Shown: piece by piece, positions 32,036-42,176 of the stretch | Layout of the letters: the number at the start of each line of letters is the position of its first letter | Position numbering within the stretch: the first letter of the stretch is position 1 | Assembly (NCBI GenBank): GCA_947427205.1 | Contig: CANEHB010000016.1 | Span: forward strand, 1 to 43,299 | Direction of reading: 5' to 3' | Source: an uncultured Clostridium sp. | GTDB lineage: Bacteria; Bacillota; Clostridia; TANB77; CAG-508 | DNA length: 43,299 bases | The notes under the pieces: generated by a model | What the model was told of the DNA's origin: nothing | Seen by the model: the letters and a program-made list of their open reading frames with translations, nothing else | Databases searched by the model: none | Made by a program: the position numbers and the translations under genes

Positions 32036-32118
32036 ATATAATAGAAATACTTTTATAATTAAATTTATAGAAATATAAAGTACAATATAATTGCATTGTA
32101 CTTTAAAGAGGGATAAAA

Positions 32119-33785
32119 TTGAAAGAAAAACTTTTAGAAAATAGGAAGTTAATAGATATAGTAATAGTAATAGTAGTAGGAGGTATTCTTTGCATACCAT
32201 TATTAAATTCAAATGTAAATGTTTATTTTGATGATGGGATTCAACATATAGCAAGAGCATTTGGAACATATTCAAGTATTATGGAAAATAGATTATTTCC
32301 AAATGTAATATCTTCATTTACAAATGATTTCGGATATTCTTGGAATTTATTTTATGGTCCATTGTCGAGTTACGGAATAATCTTGATAAAACTTATATGC
32401 AATAATTATTTAATAGCATATAAATTATTTGTTTGTATAGCTTTAATTTTATCAGGTATGTCAATGCACAAGTTTATTTTTGGAATTACCAAAAATAATG
32501 ATTCTGCACTTTTGGCAGGAATTCTTTATATGAGTTTTCCATATCATTTAACTGATTTATATTCAAGAAATGCTACTCGGAGAATTTGTATCTTTTATTT
32601 TTATACCACTTGTGTTTTTAGGATTATATAATTTATTATATACAACAGAAAATCATTATTATTTAAGCTTTGGAGCAATACGGATTAATTTTAACACATA
32701 ATATTTCAACCCTAATGGTAGCAATTTTTGCAATATTATATTTAGGGATAAATTTAAAAAAACTTAAAGAAACTAGAGTAAAAACTGGATTAGTGTTAAA
32801 TACTGTATTTATTTTAGCAATATCAAGCTTTTTCTGGGTGCCATTACTTGAAACAAAATTTTATACAGATTATCAAGTTTATGAAGATGGAATGATGGCA
32901 ACTGCTGAAAATACAGCAGGACATGCATTGAATTTTACTCAACTATTTGTTACTAAAAATGATGGCTCATATGTATTTGAACTTGGACCACATATCATTG
33001 TAATGATAGCGTTTTCGATAATGGCAATTAGACGTATGAAAGAAGATGATAGAGAAAACTTTGGATTCTTTTTAATAGTTACAGTCATTAGTCTTTGGCT
33101 TTCAACGAAATATTTTCCTTGGAAACTATTGCCTAATAAATTATGTATAGTGCAATTTCCTTGGAGATTTCTGATGATGTCAGGATTTTTCTTAAGTGCT
33201 ATTTGTAGTCTAACAGTATTTAAATTAATCAAGAAGTTCGGAATTAAAGATGTAGCTGTAATTTCTTTGGTATCAATATTATATTTAGTAATATTTGTAG
33301 GAAATATACCTAAAGATGATGGAATTGAGAATATAAATAATTATACTTTAGGTCAAATGTCTGGAAGCGAATTTGAAACTGTTGCAGGAACTGCTAAAGC
33401 TGAATATCTACCAGTAAAAGCATATAACAATAGGTTTTATATAGCAACTAGAGAAAAAGCTTTATATGTATTAGAAGGTAAAGCCTTAATAGAAAATGAA
33501 AGCAAAAATGGAAGTAAATTTATAGCAGATATAAAAACATTAGATTCAGAATATACAATATTTGAATTGCCATATATATATTATCCTGGATATGAAGTAA
33601 GATTAGATGGGATGATTATAGATACTTTTGAAACAGAAAATGGATTTATAGGATTTGTAATGTCAGATAAAGATACTGCACACTTAGAAGTAAATTATGT
33701 AGGAACAAGATTAATGAAGATTTCTTTAATATTTTCATTAATATCTTGCCTCGCATTTATTATATATGTTTGGAAAAAACATTAA
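32119..33785 (+). CDS. YfhO-like multi-pass membrane protein, frame interrupted twice at CGGA
   Basis: TTG start with AGAGGG upstream. Frame 0 runs 153 codons to in-frame CGG at 32578 and would stop at 32629-32631; skipping C32578 gives GEFVSFIFIPLVFLGLYN, the expected continuation. That frame meets CGG at 32681 and would stop soon after; skipping C32681 gives GLILTHNISTLMVAIFAI and runs to 33785. The joined product is 554 residues with about 11 TMs, an early NVYFDDGIQHIARAFG loop and a C-terminal soluble beta domain (about 400-530), as in YfhO/PTPS-related membrane glycosyltransferase-like proteins. No other damage is visible across 1.6 kb, which is odd for a pseudogene. Confidence 0.75.
32578..32581 (+). 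other. Candidate +1 frameshift site CGGA, first in the YfhO-like gene
   Basis: Context GCT ACT CGG AGA. Skipping the C gives A T G E F, matching the RNAxGEF segment of the family. It is in frame with the TTG at 32119 (codon 154). Confidence 0.6.
32681..32684 (+). other. Candidate +1 frameshift site CGGA, second in the YfhO-like gene
   Basis: Context GCA ATA CGG ATT, in frame with the reading frame set by the first skip (34 codons later). Skipping the C gives A I G L I L T H, a conserved glycine segment of the family. Confidence 0.6.
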
Positions 33786-33802
33786 TTTGAAAGGAGAAAA
33801 AA

Positions 33803-35131
33803 ATGTCTAAGCCGATAGTAGCCATAATTGGAAAACCAAATGTTGGAAAATCAAGATTTTTTAATTATGTCGTAGGTCAAAGAATTTCAATAGTAGAAGA
33901 TACACCAGGAGTTACAAGAGATAGAGTTTATGCTGAGACATCATGGAGAGATAGAGAATTTACATTAATAGATACTGGAGGAATTGAAACAGAAACAGAT
34001 GATGTAATACTTTCTCAAATGAGAGAGCAAGCCAATATTGCAATAAGCGTTGCAGATGTTATTTTGTTTATGACAGATATAAAACAAGGTGTTACAGCTG
34101 CTGATAGTGAAATTGCTATGATGCTGAAAAAATCACAAAAACCTATAGTTTTAGCTTGTAACAAATCGGATAGTTATGGAAGTATGCCAGCAGAAGCATA
34201 TGAATTTTATAATTTGGGGATAGGAGATCCATATCCAATATCTGCGGCAAATGCAATAGGTATTGGAGATTTATTAGATGCAATATATGATAAATTGCCA
34301 CCTAAAATAGATGATGAAGAAAATAGTGAAAGAATAAAAGTTGCAATAATAGGAAAACCAAATGTTGGAAAATCATCACTTGTAAATAAAATATTAGGAG
34401 AAGACAGAAGTATAGTAAGTGATATTGCAGGTACAACTAGAGATGCAATAGATTCAGAATTTGAAAATGAGTTTGGAAAATATACGTTTATAGATACTGC
34501 TGGTGTAAGAAAAAAAGCGAAAGTAAATGAATCTATTGAAAAGTTTAGTGTAATGAGGACACTTTTTGCTATAGAAAGAGCAGATGTATGTTTGGTTTTA
34601 ATAGATGCTCTTGAGGGAGTAACAGATCAAGATGCTAAAATTCTTGGAGAAGCACATGAAGCAGGAAAAGGAATTATAATTGTTATAAATAAATGGGATG
34701 AAGTTGAAAAAGAAACAGGAACTTTAGAAAAATACAAAAAAGAAGTTTATAATCAGATTTCATATGCATCATATGCACCAATAATATTTATATCTGCTAA
34801 AACTGGACAAAGAGTAAATAAATTATTTGAAATGATAAACAATGTTGCAGAACAAAACTCAAAAAGAATATCAACAGCAGTAATAAATGAAGTAATAAAT
34901 GAGGCTATAGCTGTAGTACAACCACCAACAGATAAAGGTAAAAGATTAAAGATATTATATGGTACACAAGCTTCAACTAAGCCACCAACATTTGTAATAT
35001 TCGTAAATAATAAAGAATTATTTCATTTTTCATATCAAAGATATTTAATAAATTGTTTTAGAAACAATTTTGTATTAGAAGGAACACCAGTAAGATTAAT
35101 AATAAGAGAAAAAGGCGAAAAAGATACCTAA
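33803..35131 (+). CDS. der: Ribosome-assembly GTPase Der (EngA)
   Basis: 442 residues, normal length. Two tandem GTPase domains, each with GKPNVGKS (about 10-17 and about 183-190), followed by DTPGVTRDR and DTGG in the first and AGTTRDAI and DTAG in the second, NKSD and NKWD specificity motifs, and a C-terminal KH-like domain (from about 355). It is essential for 50S maturation. AAAGGAG precedes the ATG. It stands upstream of plsY and gpsA, a usual Firmicute order. Confidence 0.95.
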   Translation: MSKPIVAIIGKPNVGKSRFFNYVVGQRISIVEDTPGVTRDRVYAETSWRDREFTLIDTGGIETETDDVILSQMREQANIAISVADVILFMTDIKQGVTAADSEIAMMLKKSQKPIVLACNKSDSYGSMPAEAYEFYNLGIGDPYPISAANAIGIGDLLDAIYDKLPPKIDDEENSERIKVAIIGKPNVGKSSLVNKILGEDRSIVSDIAGTTRDAIDSEFENEFGKYTFIDTAGVRKKAKVNESIEKFSVMRTLFAIERADVCLVLIDALEGVTDQDAKILGEAHEAGKGIIIVINKWDEVEKETGTLEKYKKEVYNQISYASYAPIIFISAKTGQRVNKLFEMINNVAEQNSKRISTAVINEVINEAIAVVQPPTDKGKRLKILYGTQASTKPPTFVIFVNNKELFHFSYQRYLINCFRNNFVLEGTPVRLIIREKGEKDT

Positions 35132-35269
35132 TTAATAGGTTAATGAGATTTAATATAAATTTAAATATGTTATTAAAAATTTTTAGTATGAAAATATTGT
35201 AATTACGAATGATTATAATAGAAGTATTGCATTTATAGATAAAAATAAGTAGTAGTAAAGGAATTTATT

Positions 35270-36994
35270 TTGGAAGGTATAAAAGAAAAAATAAAAAATA
35301 ATAAAGATATTATTTTTATTGTTTTGATTATAATTTTATTATCAATTTTAAAACAATATTTAGTGCAAGGTTTTCCAATAATTGCATATGTTATGGCAGG
35401 AGAAGATGATGCATTAATGGTAAAGTTTGCATATAGCATATTAGATGGAAATTGGTTGGGAGAGTATACATATAATACGTTAATGAAAGGACCAACTTTT
35501 CCAATGCTTTTAGCATTACTTTACAAATTAAAATTACCATATATTTTTTCTATTACATCATTATATACAATTTCATGTATTGTATTTATGATAGCAATTA
35601 GAAAAATAGTTAAAAATAAATATGTATTTATAGGACTTTTTGCTATTTTATTATTTAATCCAATAATGTATGGAAGCAATATAATGCAAAGAATTTATAG
35701 AAATTCATTAATACCATCATTTGCTTTATTAATAACAGGAAGTTATATAGCATTATTTTTACGAAGAAATGAAAAAACTAGATTTTCTATTTCTTGGACT
35801 CTAATTGCAGGAATATCATTAAGTGCATTTTATTATACAAGGGAAGATTCAATGTGGATAGTTCCATTTGTACTTTTTATGACAGTAAGTATAATTATAG
35901 CTAAAATAATGACAGAAAAGAAAATAAATTTAGAATTAGTATCAAAAATGATTATTACAATTATTCCAATAATATGTTTAATATTATTTGGAAAATACAT
36001 ATCTTTAAAAAATCAAGAATACTATGGATTAAGAACAAAAAATGTTTTAACTGAAAGTAATTTTACAGCAGCATTAAATAGTATATATTCTGTAAAACCA
36101 GAAAAACGAGTAGATTCAGTAACTGTAACACAAGAAAAGGTTGATAGAATGGCAGAAGTGTCACCTAGCTTTGCAACTATTGCACCAAAGTTACATGAGA
36201 CAATAGGGAGTTTTGGAAAGTTAGATAGAAAACCAGATGATAGTGAAGTTGAAGATGGATGGGTGTTATGGGCAATAAGAATAGCAGTAATGGAAAGTGG
36301 CTACAGAACTTTTGCTGCAGAACAAGATATTTATGCAAGAATAGCAAGTGAATTAAATCAAGCTATGGAGACAGGACTTTTAGAAAGGCAAAAAATTATA
36401 CCATCACCAATGATGTCTCCATATAGAAAAGAATATGCATTAGATTTATTAAAAACAGTAGGAAAATGTATTAAATTTGTTGCAACTTTTGAGACTTTAA
36501 GTATTTCAAATACAGATATTAGTACAGATGATGAATCACTTTTTGATTATGTAAAAAGTTTTGAAAACATAAGTGGAGAAAGATCATTATACCCAGAAGA
36601 TTCTAAATATGCAGAAAAATTAGGACAAGAAGAATATATAAAATCACTAAATATTCGTACAAATCTTTTAAATAGATTAGTAAAGGTATATTGCATTTTT
36701 GGAATTATTTCAGGGATAGTAGGAATTATTTATTATGTAGTACTTACTATAACTATAATTAAAGAAATCTATAATAAAAAATATGATAATATTCAAAAAT
36801 GGATTATAATAAGTGCACTTTTAGGAGCACTATTTACTTTAATAGTAGGAGTATCATACAATCATGTAGCTACATGTTACTCAATTATGTATTTATATTT
36901 ATGTGGAGCATATCCACTTTATATTGCTTTTTCTACTTTTTGTGTATATAATGCATTTATAGAATTATATAAAAAAGTTAAAATAAAAACATAA
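35270..36994 (+). CDS. Large GT-C-like membrane protein
   Basis: 574 residues from a TTG start with AAAGGA seven bases upstream. About nine or ten TMs: a cluster in the first 240 residues, a long outer loop (about 245-470, with repeated DD/ED acidic pairs and no TM), then four more near the end. The early loop AGEDDALMVKFAYSILDGNWLGEY, followed by KGPTFPMLLALLYK, resembles the first loop of GT-C glycosyltransferases (D/E pair, then a P-rich turn). Substrates are unknown. It stands between der and plsY, which are usually closer, so it may be an insertion in that locus. Confidence 0.65.
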   Translation: MEGIKEKIKNNKDIIFIVLIIILLSILKQYLVQGFPIIAYVMAGEDDALMVKFAYSILDGNWLGEYTYNTLMKGPTFPMLLALLYKLKLPYIFSITSLYTISCIVFMIAIRKIVKNKYVFIGLFAILLFNPIMYGSNIMQRIYRNSLIPSFALLITGSYIALFLRRNEKTRFSISWTLIAGISLSAFYYTREDSMWIVPFVLFMTVSIIIAKIMTEKKINLELVSKMIITIIPIICLILFGKYISLKNQEYYGLRTKNVLTESNFTAALNSIYSVKPEKRVDSVTVTQEKVDRMAEVSPSFATIAPKLHETIGSFGKLDRKPDDSEVEDGWVLWAIRIAVMESGYRTFAAEQDIYARIASELNQAMETGLLERQKIIPSPMMSPYRKEYALDLLKTVGKCIKFVATFETLSISNTDISTDDESLFDYVKSFENISGERSLYPEDSKYAEKLGQEEYIKSLNIRTNLLNRLVKVYCIFGIISGIVGIIYYVVLTITIIKEIYNKKYDNIQKWIIISALLGALFTLIVGVSYNHVATCYSIMYLYLCGAYPLYIAFSTFCVYNAFIELYKKVKIKT

Positions 36995-37097
36995 TAGAGA
37001 ATGAATAAAAATCTACAAAAGTTAAAAACTCTTTATTTAATATAAAATGCAAATATTTTTCTATTAAATAAAAATTGAATTTAGAAAGGAAGAAAAT

Positions 37098-37745
37098 ATG
37101 GTAGCATATATTATAATGGCAATTATTGCATATTTAATTGGAAGTGTAAATTTTTCTATACTAATAAGTAAGAAAATGGCAGGATTTGATGTAAGAGAAA
37201 AAGGAAGTGGAAATGCAGGAACTACTAATGTTTTAAGATCAGTTGGAAAAAAAGCAGCTGCATTAACTTTAGTATGTGATATATTAAAAGGAGTTGTTTC
37301 TGTTATAATAGCTATAATTGTAGGGAAAATGGCTAAAAATTATAGTCTTGCAATATTAGTAGAAATAGCAGCATTTATGGTTATAGTAGGACATACTTTT
37401 CCTGTGTTTTTTGGATTTAAAGGTGGAAAAGGAGTTGCAACAAGTTTAGGAATAATTTTAATAATAAATTGGAAAATAGGATTAATTTGTCTTGTGTTTG
37501 GAATATTATTAATTGCAATAACAAGAATGGTTTCATTAGCTTCAATTTCAGCAGCAGTATTATTTGCTGTACTAACTTTATTTATGAGAGATTGCTATAT
37601 AGTTTCATTTGAAGCAAGTTATATTATTTTTGGATTTGCACTTGCTGCTTTTGTAATATTTAATCATAGAAGTAATTTAAAAAGAATAATTGCTGGGAAT
37701 GAAAATAAAATTAGTTTTAGTAAAAAAGAAGAAAAATCAGAATAA
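37098..37745 (+). CDS. plsY: Acyl-phosphate:glycerol-3-phosphate acyltransferase PlsY
   Basis: A 215-residue membrane enzyme for the first step of phospholipid synthesis. Five hydrophobic segments; motif 1 EKGSGNAGTTNVLRSVG (about 34-50), motif 2 GHTFPVFFGFKGGKGVATS (about 102-120) and motif 3 FNHRSNLKRIIAGNE near the end are all present. The C-terminal KKEEKSE tail is short and charged. gpsA, which makes its substrate, follows. Confidence 0.95.
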   Translation: MVAYIIMAIIAYLIGSVNFSILISKKMAGFDVREKGSGNAGTTNVLRSVGKKAAALTLVCDILKGVVSVIIAIIVGKMAKNYSLAILVEIAAFMVIVGHTFPVFFGFKGGKGVATSLGIILIINWKIGLICLVFGILLIAITRMVSLASISAAVLFAVLTLFMRDCYIVSFEASYIIFGFALAAFVIFNHRSNLKRIIAGNENKISFSKKEEKSE

Positions 37746-37871
37746 GTTAAGAAACAAAAGAATAAAGTTTTTCATATAAAAATATATATTATATAAAAAG
37801 AATAGAATAAAAAAAGAAAAATGAAGGTATCGAGAGATAATTTATTCATTTTAATATAAGGAGAATAATTA

Positions 37872-38858
37872 ATGAGAAAAATTGCAATAATAGGAAGTGG
37901 AAGTTGGGGAGCTGCATTAGGAATATATTTAGCTCAAAATGGTAATGAAGTAAAAATATGGTCTTTTAATGAACAAGAAAGAGACATGATCAATAATGAA
38001 AGAAAATGTATGTTTTTGCCAAAAGCAACTATACCAGATAATGTAGTATGCTCTAGTAATTTTGAAGAAGTATTAAATGATGCTGAAATAATATTACATG
38101 TAACACCTTCAAAATTTGTTAGAAGTACAATAAAAAATTATAAAAATATTATAAAAGATAATCAAATTTTAGTTATGTGTTCAAAGGGATTTGAATCAGA
38201 AACAGAATTAACTTTAGATGAAGTAATAAAAGAAGAGTTACCAAATATAAAATATGGAATACTTTCAGGACCAAGTCATGCAGAAGAGGTATCTTTAAAT
38301 ATACCTACAGCTTTAGTAATTGCTTCAACAGAAGATATAGTAAAAGAGAAAATAGTAGAAGTTTTTAAAAGTCCAACTATGAGATTATATACATCAAAAG
38401 ATGTTAGAGGTGTAGAATTAGGAGCTGCTTTAAAAAATATAATTGCTTTTTGTGCAGGTGTAGGAGTTGGTTTGGATTTAGGAGATAATACTTTTGCAGC
38501 GCTTTTAACAAGAGGACTAGTTGAAATAAGCAGACTTGGAACAGCAATGGGAGGAGAAGAAAAAACATTTTATGGTTTAACAGGTTTAGGAGATTTAATA
38601 GTAACTTGTGGAAGTATGCATAGCAGAAATAGAAGAGCAGGAGAAATGATTGGAAAAGGATTTTCTATTGAAGAAGCTAGAAAAGAAATTGGAATGACAA
38701 TAGAAAGTGTAGACAATATTGATGTGGCATATAAGCTTGCAAAAAAATATAATGTAGAAATGCCTATAGTAAATGCAGTTTATGATGTTTTATATAATGG
38801 ATTAGATCCTAAATCTGCTGTAGAAACTTTGATGACAAGAAATTTGAAAGAAGAATAA
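37872..38858 (+). CDS. gpsA: Glycerol-3-phosphate dehydrogenase [NAD(P)+]
   Basis: 328 residues. N-terminal Rossmann motif IGSGSWGAALGIYLAQNG, then SKGFE and LSGPSHAEEV, the catalytic lysine region ELGAALKNIIAFCAG, TRGLVEISRLG, LTGLGDLIVTC and SRNRRAGEMIGKG. It makes sn-glycerol-3-phosphate from DHAP for PlsY. AGGAG precedes the ATG. Confidence 0.96.
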   Translation: MRKIAIIGSGSWGAALGIYLAQNGNEVKIWSFNEQERDMINNERKCMFLPKATIPDNVVCSSNFEEVLNDAEIILHVTPSKFVRSTIKNYKNIIKDNQILVMCSKGFESETELTLDEVIKEELPNIKYGILSGPSHAEEVSLNIPTALVIASTEDIVKEKIVEVFKSPTMRLYTSKDVRGVELGAALKNIIAFCAGVGVGLDLGDNTFAALLTRGLVEISRLGTAMGGEEKTFYGLTGLGDLIVTCGSMHSRNRRAGEMIGKGFSIEEARKEIGMTIESVDNIDVAYKLAKKYNVEMPIVNAVYDVLYNGLDPKSAVETLMTRNLKEE

Positions 38859-38930
38859 TTTTACTAAAGTTTAATATGAAAATTATTATTTTATATAAAC
38901 TTATAATAAATATGTAATGGAGGTATAAAA

Positions 38931-39449
38931 ATGGATTTTTTAAATAAGTTAGGAAAAAAAGCAAGTGAAACATATCAAGCAACAAAAGAAAAAGCAACTA
39001 CAATTTCAGAGGAGCTAAAATTAAAATCAAAGATTAATTCTTTAGAAGAAAAAATATTTGAGATTTATGCAGAAGTTGGTGAGATAGTTTATAATGAAAT
39101 AAAAGATGGAAAAGATGCATCAAAAGAAGAATTAGCCGTTAAATGTGAAGATATATCTAGAAAGAAAGATGAAATTTCAAAATTACAATCAGAGCTTTTA
39201 ACAGTAAAAAAAATTAAAAAATGTGTAAATTGTGGTGTTGAATTAGAAATTGAATCAGAGTTTTGTTCAAAATGTGGTAGCAAGCAGCCTAAAATAGAAA
39301 AGGTCGAAATAAAAAAAGAAGAACCAACAGGTGCGAAAGAAACAGAAGTTATTGAAGTAAATAATGTTACACCAGAAACAGAAAATATTACTAATGAAAG
39401 TAGTAATGAAGATATTAAAGAAAGCTCTGATAATGATCAAGATAAATAA
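38931..39449 (+). CDS. Coiled-coil protein with one zinc ribbon
   Basis: 172 residues. Residues 1-90 are helical and coiled-coil-like ([21 protein letters not shown]); residues 96-120 are a zinc ribbon [22 protein letters not shown] with CxxC...CxxC; the tail is acidic and low in complexity ([14 protein letters not shown] and on). Similar small zinc-ribbon proteins are common in Clostridia, with no known function. AATGGAGG precedes the ATG. dtd follows 17 bases later. Confidence 0.75.
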   Translation: MDFLNKLGKKASETYQATKEKATTISEELKLKSKINSLEEKIFEIYAEVGEIVYNEIKDGKDASKEELAVKCEDISRKKDEISKLQSELLTVKKIKKCVNCGVELEIESEFCSKCGSKQPKIEKVEIKKEEPTGAKETEVIEVNNVTPETENITNESSNEDIKESSDNDQDK

Positions 39450-39466
39450 AGAGGAAGGCAATAATT

Positions 39467-39907
39467 ATGAGATTAGTAGTTCAAAGAGTAAAAAATGCTA
39501 AAGTAGATGTTGAAGGGAAAACAGTTGGAAAAATAGATAAAGGTTTTATGGTTTTATGTGGAATAACACATGAAGATACGGAAAAAAATGCAGATGTATT
39601 AGCTAGAAAATTGTGTAATTTAAGAGTTTTTGAAGATGAAAATGATAAAATGAATTTATCTTTGAAAGATGTAGGTGGAGAGCTTTTAATAATTTCTCAA
39701 TTTACATTATATGCAGATAGTATGAGTAGTGGAAATAGACCAAGTTTTATAGCTGCTGCAAGACCAGAAAAAGCAGAGCCTTTATATAATTATTTTTTGA
39801 AGAAATGTGAAGAAGAAGGAATACATATAGAAAAGGGAATCTTTGGAGCAAATATGCAAGTGTCATTACTTAATGATGGACCAGTAACAATAATTTTAGA
39901 AAAATAA
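39467..39907 (+). CDS. dtd: D-aminoacyl-tRNA deacylase
   Basis: 146 residues. Both signature motifs are present: SQFTLYAD (about 77-84) and the C-terminal [10 protein letters not shown]. The start [18 protein letters not shown] is typical. It hydrolyses D-amino acids from mischarged tRNA. It can also act on Gly-tRNA-Ala, i.e. it polices achiral glycine, which is worth noting next to a proposed Gly decoding of CGGA, although the link is only conceptual. Confidence 0.95.
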   Translation: MRLVVQRVKNAKVDVEGKTVGKIDKGFMVLCGITHEDTEKNADVLARKLCNLRVFEDENDKMNLSLKDVGGELLIISQFTLYADSMSSGNRPSFIAAARPEKAEPLYNYFLKKCEEEGIHIEKGIFGANMQVSLLNDGPVTIILEK

Positions 39908-39931
39908 TATTAATTAGTATAATAAAAATGG

Positions 39932-40213
39932 TTAGTATGGATATCTTTCATAGATGTACTTTATAAGGTTATTTAAGTTTTTTTCAGTAACGCAAATATA
40001 AACATCTTTATCAAGACTAATCCATAGGTTAATTTTAAATTTATCGTTGTTGTCAATAAAACAACTTATAATATCTATCATATCAATAGGATTATCATAT
40101 TCTTTTGAGTAAGTTAAATTATCAGTTAATTCAAAATTCTTAGAATAGTACTGTTCTAAGAATTTTTTTATTTCACCATTAATTTCACTATAAAAATTTA
40201 TTGAAGTTTTCAT
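39932..40213 (-). CDS. Hypothetical small protein
   Basis: 93 residues, acidic, soluble, with no known motif. It contains the strands FKINLWISLDKDVYICVTEKNLN and an Asp/Asn-rich middle. On the minus strand the ATG (40213) is preceded by AAAAGGAC, a usable ribosome binding site. It converges with dtd (25-base gap), and the 220-base divergent region upstream separates it from the lipoprotein gene. Confidence 0.55.
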   Translation of the reverse strand: MKTSINFYSEINGEIKKFLEQYYSKNFELTDNLTYSKEYDNPIDMIDIISCFIDNNDKFKINLWISLDKDVYICVTEKNLNNLIKYIYERYPY

Positions 40214-40320
40214 AAAAAAGTCCTTTTATATATAAAATACTTTGAATTTATAGCACAAAGTCATTTTGTTTATTAAATATTATTTGTTTTTATTATTCAC
40301 TAAAAAAGATATTTTATTCT

Positions 40321-40359
40321 ATATTACAAAAATTATTAACATAGAAATTTTTGTAATAT
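40321..40359. repeat. 14-bp inverted repeat in a divergent intergenic region
   Basis: ATATTACAAAAATT (40321-40334) and its exact complement (40346-40359) with an 11-base loop. Without a T-run it is a possible operator or structured leader between two divergent genes. Confidence 0.6.
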
Positions 40360-40433
40360 TTAAAAAGCATAATTTATAAAAAATAGTAAATACTAGTATA
40401 AATTTAAAAGTAATATAGAATTTGGAGGAAAGT

Positions 40434-41144
40434 ATGAAAAACGCAAAAATAGAAAATGTTTTAAAATACGCCATTTTAATAATTTTAAGTATCATAGTTT
40501 TTACTGGTTGCACAATAAAAAATGATGAAGAAAAAGATATAAAAGATAAAACAAATGAAGAAATAAATTATTTAGAGGACGAGATATTTACAGTAGTAAA
40601 CAAATATATAAAAGGTGAATATACAGAAGATAGCAAAATAAATTGGAAAGATATGAATAAAGATATTCAAACAATAAATAATTCTTTAGATACAATAATG
40701 TTGGATTTATCAGAAGTTGATATATCAACTGATGAACTAATAAACTTTAGAAATCAAGTTAATGATGTAAGTATAGCTATAAACAATGAGGATGCAAATA
40801 ATTTTATGCAAAAAATTAGTTATTTATATTCTTTATTACCAAATTATTTAGAAAAATATTCAGAAGAGAAAAATAAAGTAAATATAATGAAATTAAAATC
40901 CCTAGTTTTATCAAGTTTATCATATGCAAATAGCTTACAATGGGAGGAAGCGAAAAGTACAGTAGGATTAGCTGAAAGTAAATATAAAGAAATGATGGAT
41001 GATGTAGATTACATGAAAGAATATTCTTATAACTTAAATAAAGTATATATACTACTTGGAGAATTCAAAAATGCTGTTGAAATTGAAGAATTGGAGTTAT
41101 GCAAACAAAAATATATAAACTTTATAGAAAAAATAAAAGCTTAA
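40434..41144 (+). CDS. Predicted lipoprotein, helical
   Basis: 236 residues from the ATG at 40434, with GGAGG just before it; a TTG at 40422 overlaps that site. Lipoprotein signal with lipobox FTGC (Cys at 26). The rest is highly helical, with TPR-like character near the end (AYNSLQWEEA-like and YILLGEFKNAVE), and acidic (KNDEEKDIKDKTNEE). Extracytoplasmic, function unknown. The gene has native AT-rich codons, unlike the other lipoprotein gene at 14152. Confidence 0.7.
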   Translation: MKNAKIENVLKYAILIILSIIVFTGCTIKNDEEKDIKDKTNEEINYLEDEIFTVVNKYIKGEYTEDSKINWKDMNKDIQTINNSLDTIMLDLSEVDISTDELINFRNQVNDVSIAINNEDANNFMQKISYLYSLLPNYLEKYSEEKNKVNIMKLKSLVLSSLSYANSLQWEEAKSTVGLAESKYKEMMDDVDYMKEYSYNLNKVYILLGEFKNAVEIEELELCKQKYINFIEKIKA

Positions 41145-41145
41145 A

Positions 41146-41178
41146 AATGGGAGCTAAGATGCTCCCATTAAATTTTAC
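41146..41178. terminator. Bidirectional terminator between convergent genes
   Basis: AATGGGAGC (41146-41154) pairs with GCTCCCATT (41161-41169), loop TAAGAT, with A/T tracts on both sides, between the lipoprotein gene and asd. Confidence 0.8.
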
Positions 41179-42176
41179 TGTTCATTATCAAGTTCAATTA
41201 ATTTTTGTACAATTTGTACAGCATTAGAGGCTGCACCTTTTCTAATATTATCAGCTACACACCAGAAGTTAATGCCAGAGTCAACACTAAAATCTCTTCT
41301 AATTCTACCAACAAAAGATTCATCATGACCAGTAGCATTAAGCGCTAAAGGATAGATATTATTTTGAGTATCATCTTGAACAATGATTCCTGGAGTGTTT
41401 GAAAGAACTGATTTTAATTCATATAAATCAAATTTTTCTTCAAATTCAACATTAATAGATTCACTATGAGAGTTTATAACTGGAACACGAACTGTTGTTG
41501 CAGTTATTTTTAAATCAGGACGTTTTAATATTTTTCTAGTTTCATTTATCATTTTTTCTTCTTCTTTAGTGTAACCATTCTCTAAAAAAGTATCGATATG
41601 AGGAAGGCAGTTGTTAACAATAGGATATGGAAATTTTTTTGGCTCTTCTCCTTCAAGTCCTCTTTCTAAATCTGTAACTCCATCATGACCAGCTCCTGAA
41701 ACAGCTTGATATGTAGAGTAAACAATTCTTTTGATTTTATATTTATCATCTAAAGCTTTTAAAGGGATAACAGCTTGAATTGTTGAACAATTTGGATTAG
41801 CTATAATACCATGATTATTTTTTATTTCTTCTGGATTAACTTCTGGAACAACAAGTGGCACATCAGAATCCATTCTAAAAGCACTACTATTATCAACTAC
41901 AATGCAACCTGCTTGAGCTGCTAGAGGTGCATAATGTTTGGATGCTTCTCCACCAGCTGAAAATATAGCAAAATCAAATCCTTCTTCAAAAGAATCATCT
42001 TTTAATTCTTTTACTAAACATTGTTTACCATTGAAAAAGAAATCTGTACCTGCTGATTTTCTTGTTGCGAAAAATTCACATTTCGAAATAGGTAAATTAT
42101 ATTCTTGTAATATTTCAACTACTTTTCTACCAACTAATCCAGTAGCTCCAACAACCGCTAACTTATATTCTTTCAT
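41175..42176 (-). CDS. asd: Aspartate-semialdehyde dehydrogenase
   Basis: 333 residues. N-terminal VVGATGLVGRKVVEIL (NADP site), FSAGGEASKHY, the catalytic Cys in NPNCSTIQAV (about 131), the YQAVSGAGHDG loop, and the HSES segment of the Gram-positive-type enzyme. It makes aspartate semialdehyde for lysine, threonine, methionine and diaminopimelate. GGAGG lies before the ATG on the minus strand. Confidence 0.96.
   Translation of the reverse strand: MKEYKLAVVGATGLVGRKVVEILQEYNLPISKCEFFATRKSAGTDFFFNGKQCLVKELKDDSFEEGFDFAIFSAGGEASKHYAPLAAQAGCIVVDNSSAFRMDSDVPLVVPEVNPEEIKNNHGIIANPNCSTIQAVIPLKALDDKYKIKRIVYSTYQAVSGAGHDGVTDLERGLEGEEPKKFPYPIVNNCLPHIDTFLENGYTKEEEKMINETRKILKRPDLKITATTVRVPVINSHSESINVEFEEKFDLYELKSVLSNTPGIIVQDDTQNNIYPLALNATGHDESFVGRIRRDFSVDSGINFWCVADNIRKGAASNAVQIVQKLIELDNEQ

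Noticed and set aside
32578..32684. Reassignment of CGG to another amino acid instead of a frameshift
   Set aside because: At all three sites the reading frame itself changes by one base; a simple codon reassignment would keep the frame and hit the downstream stops.
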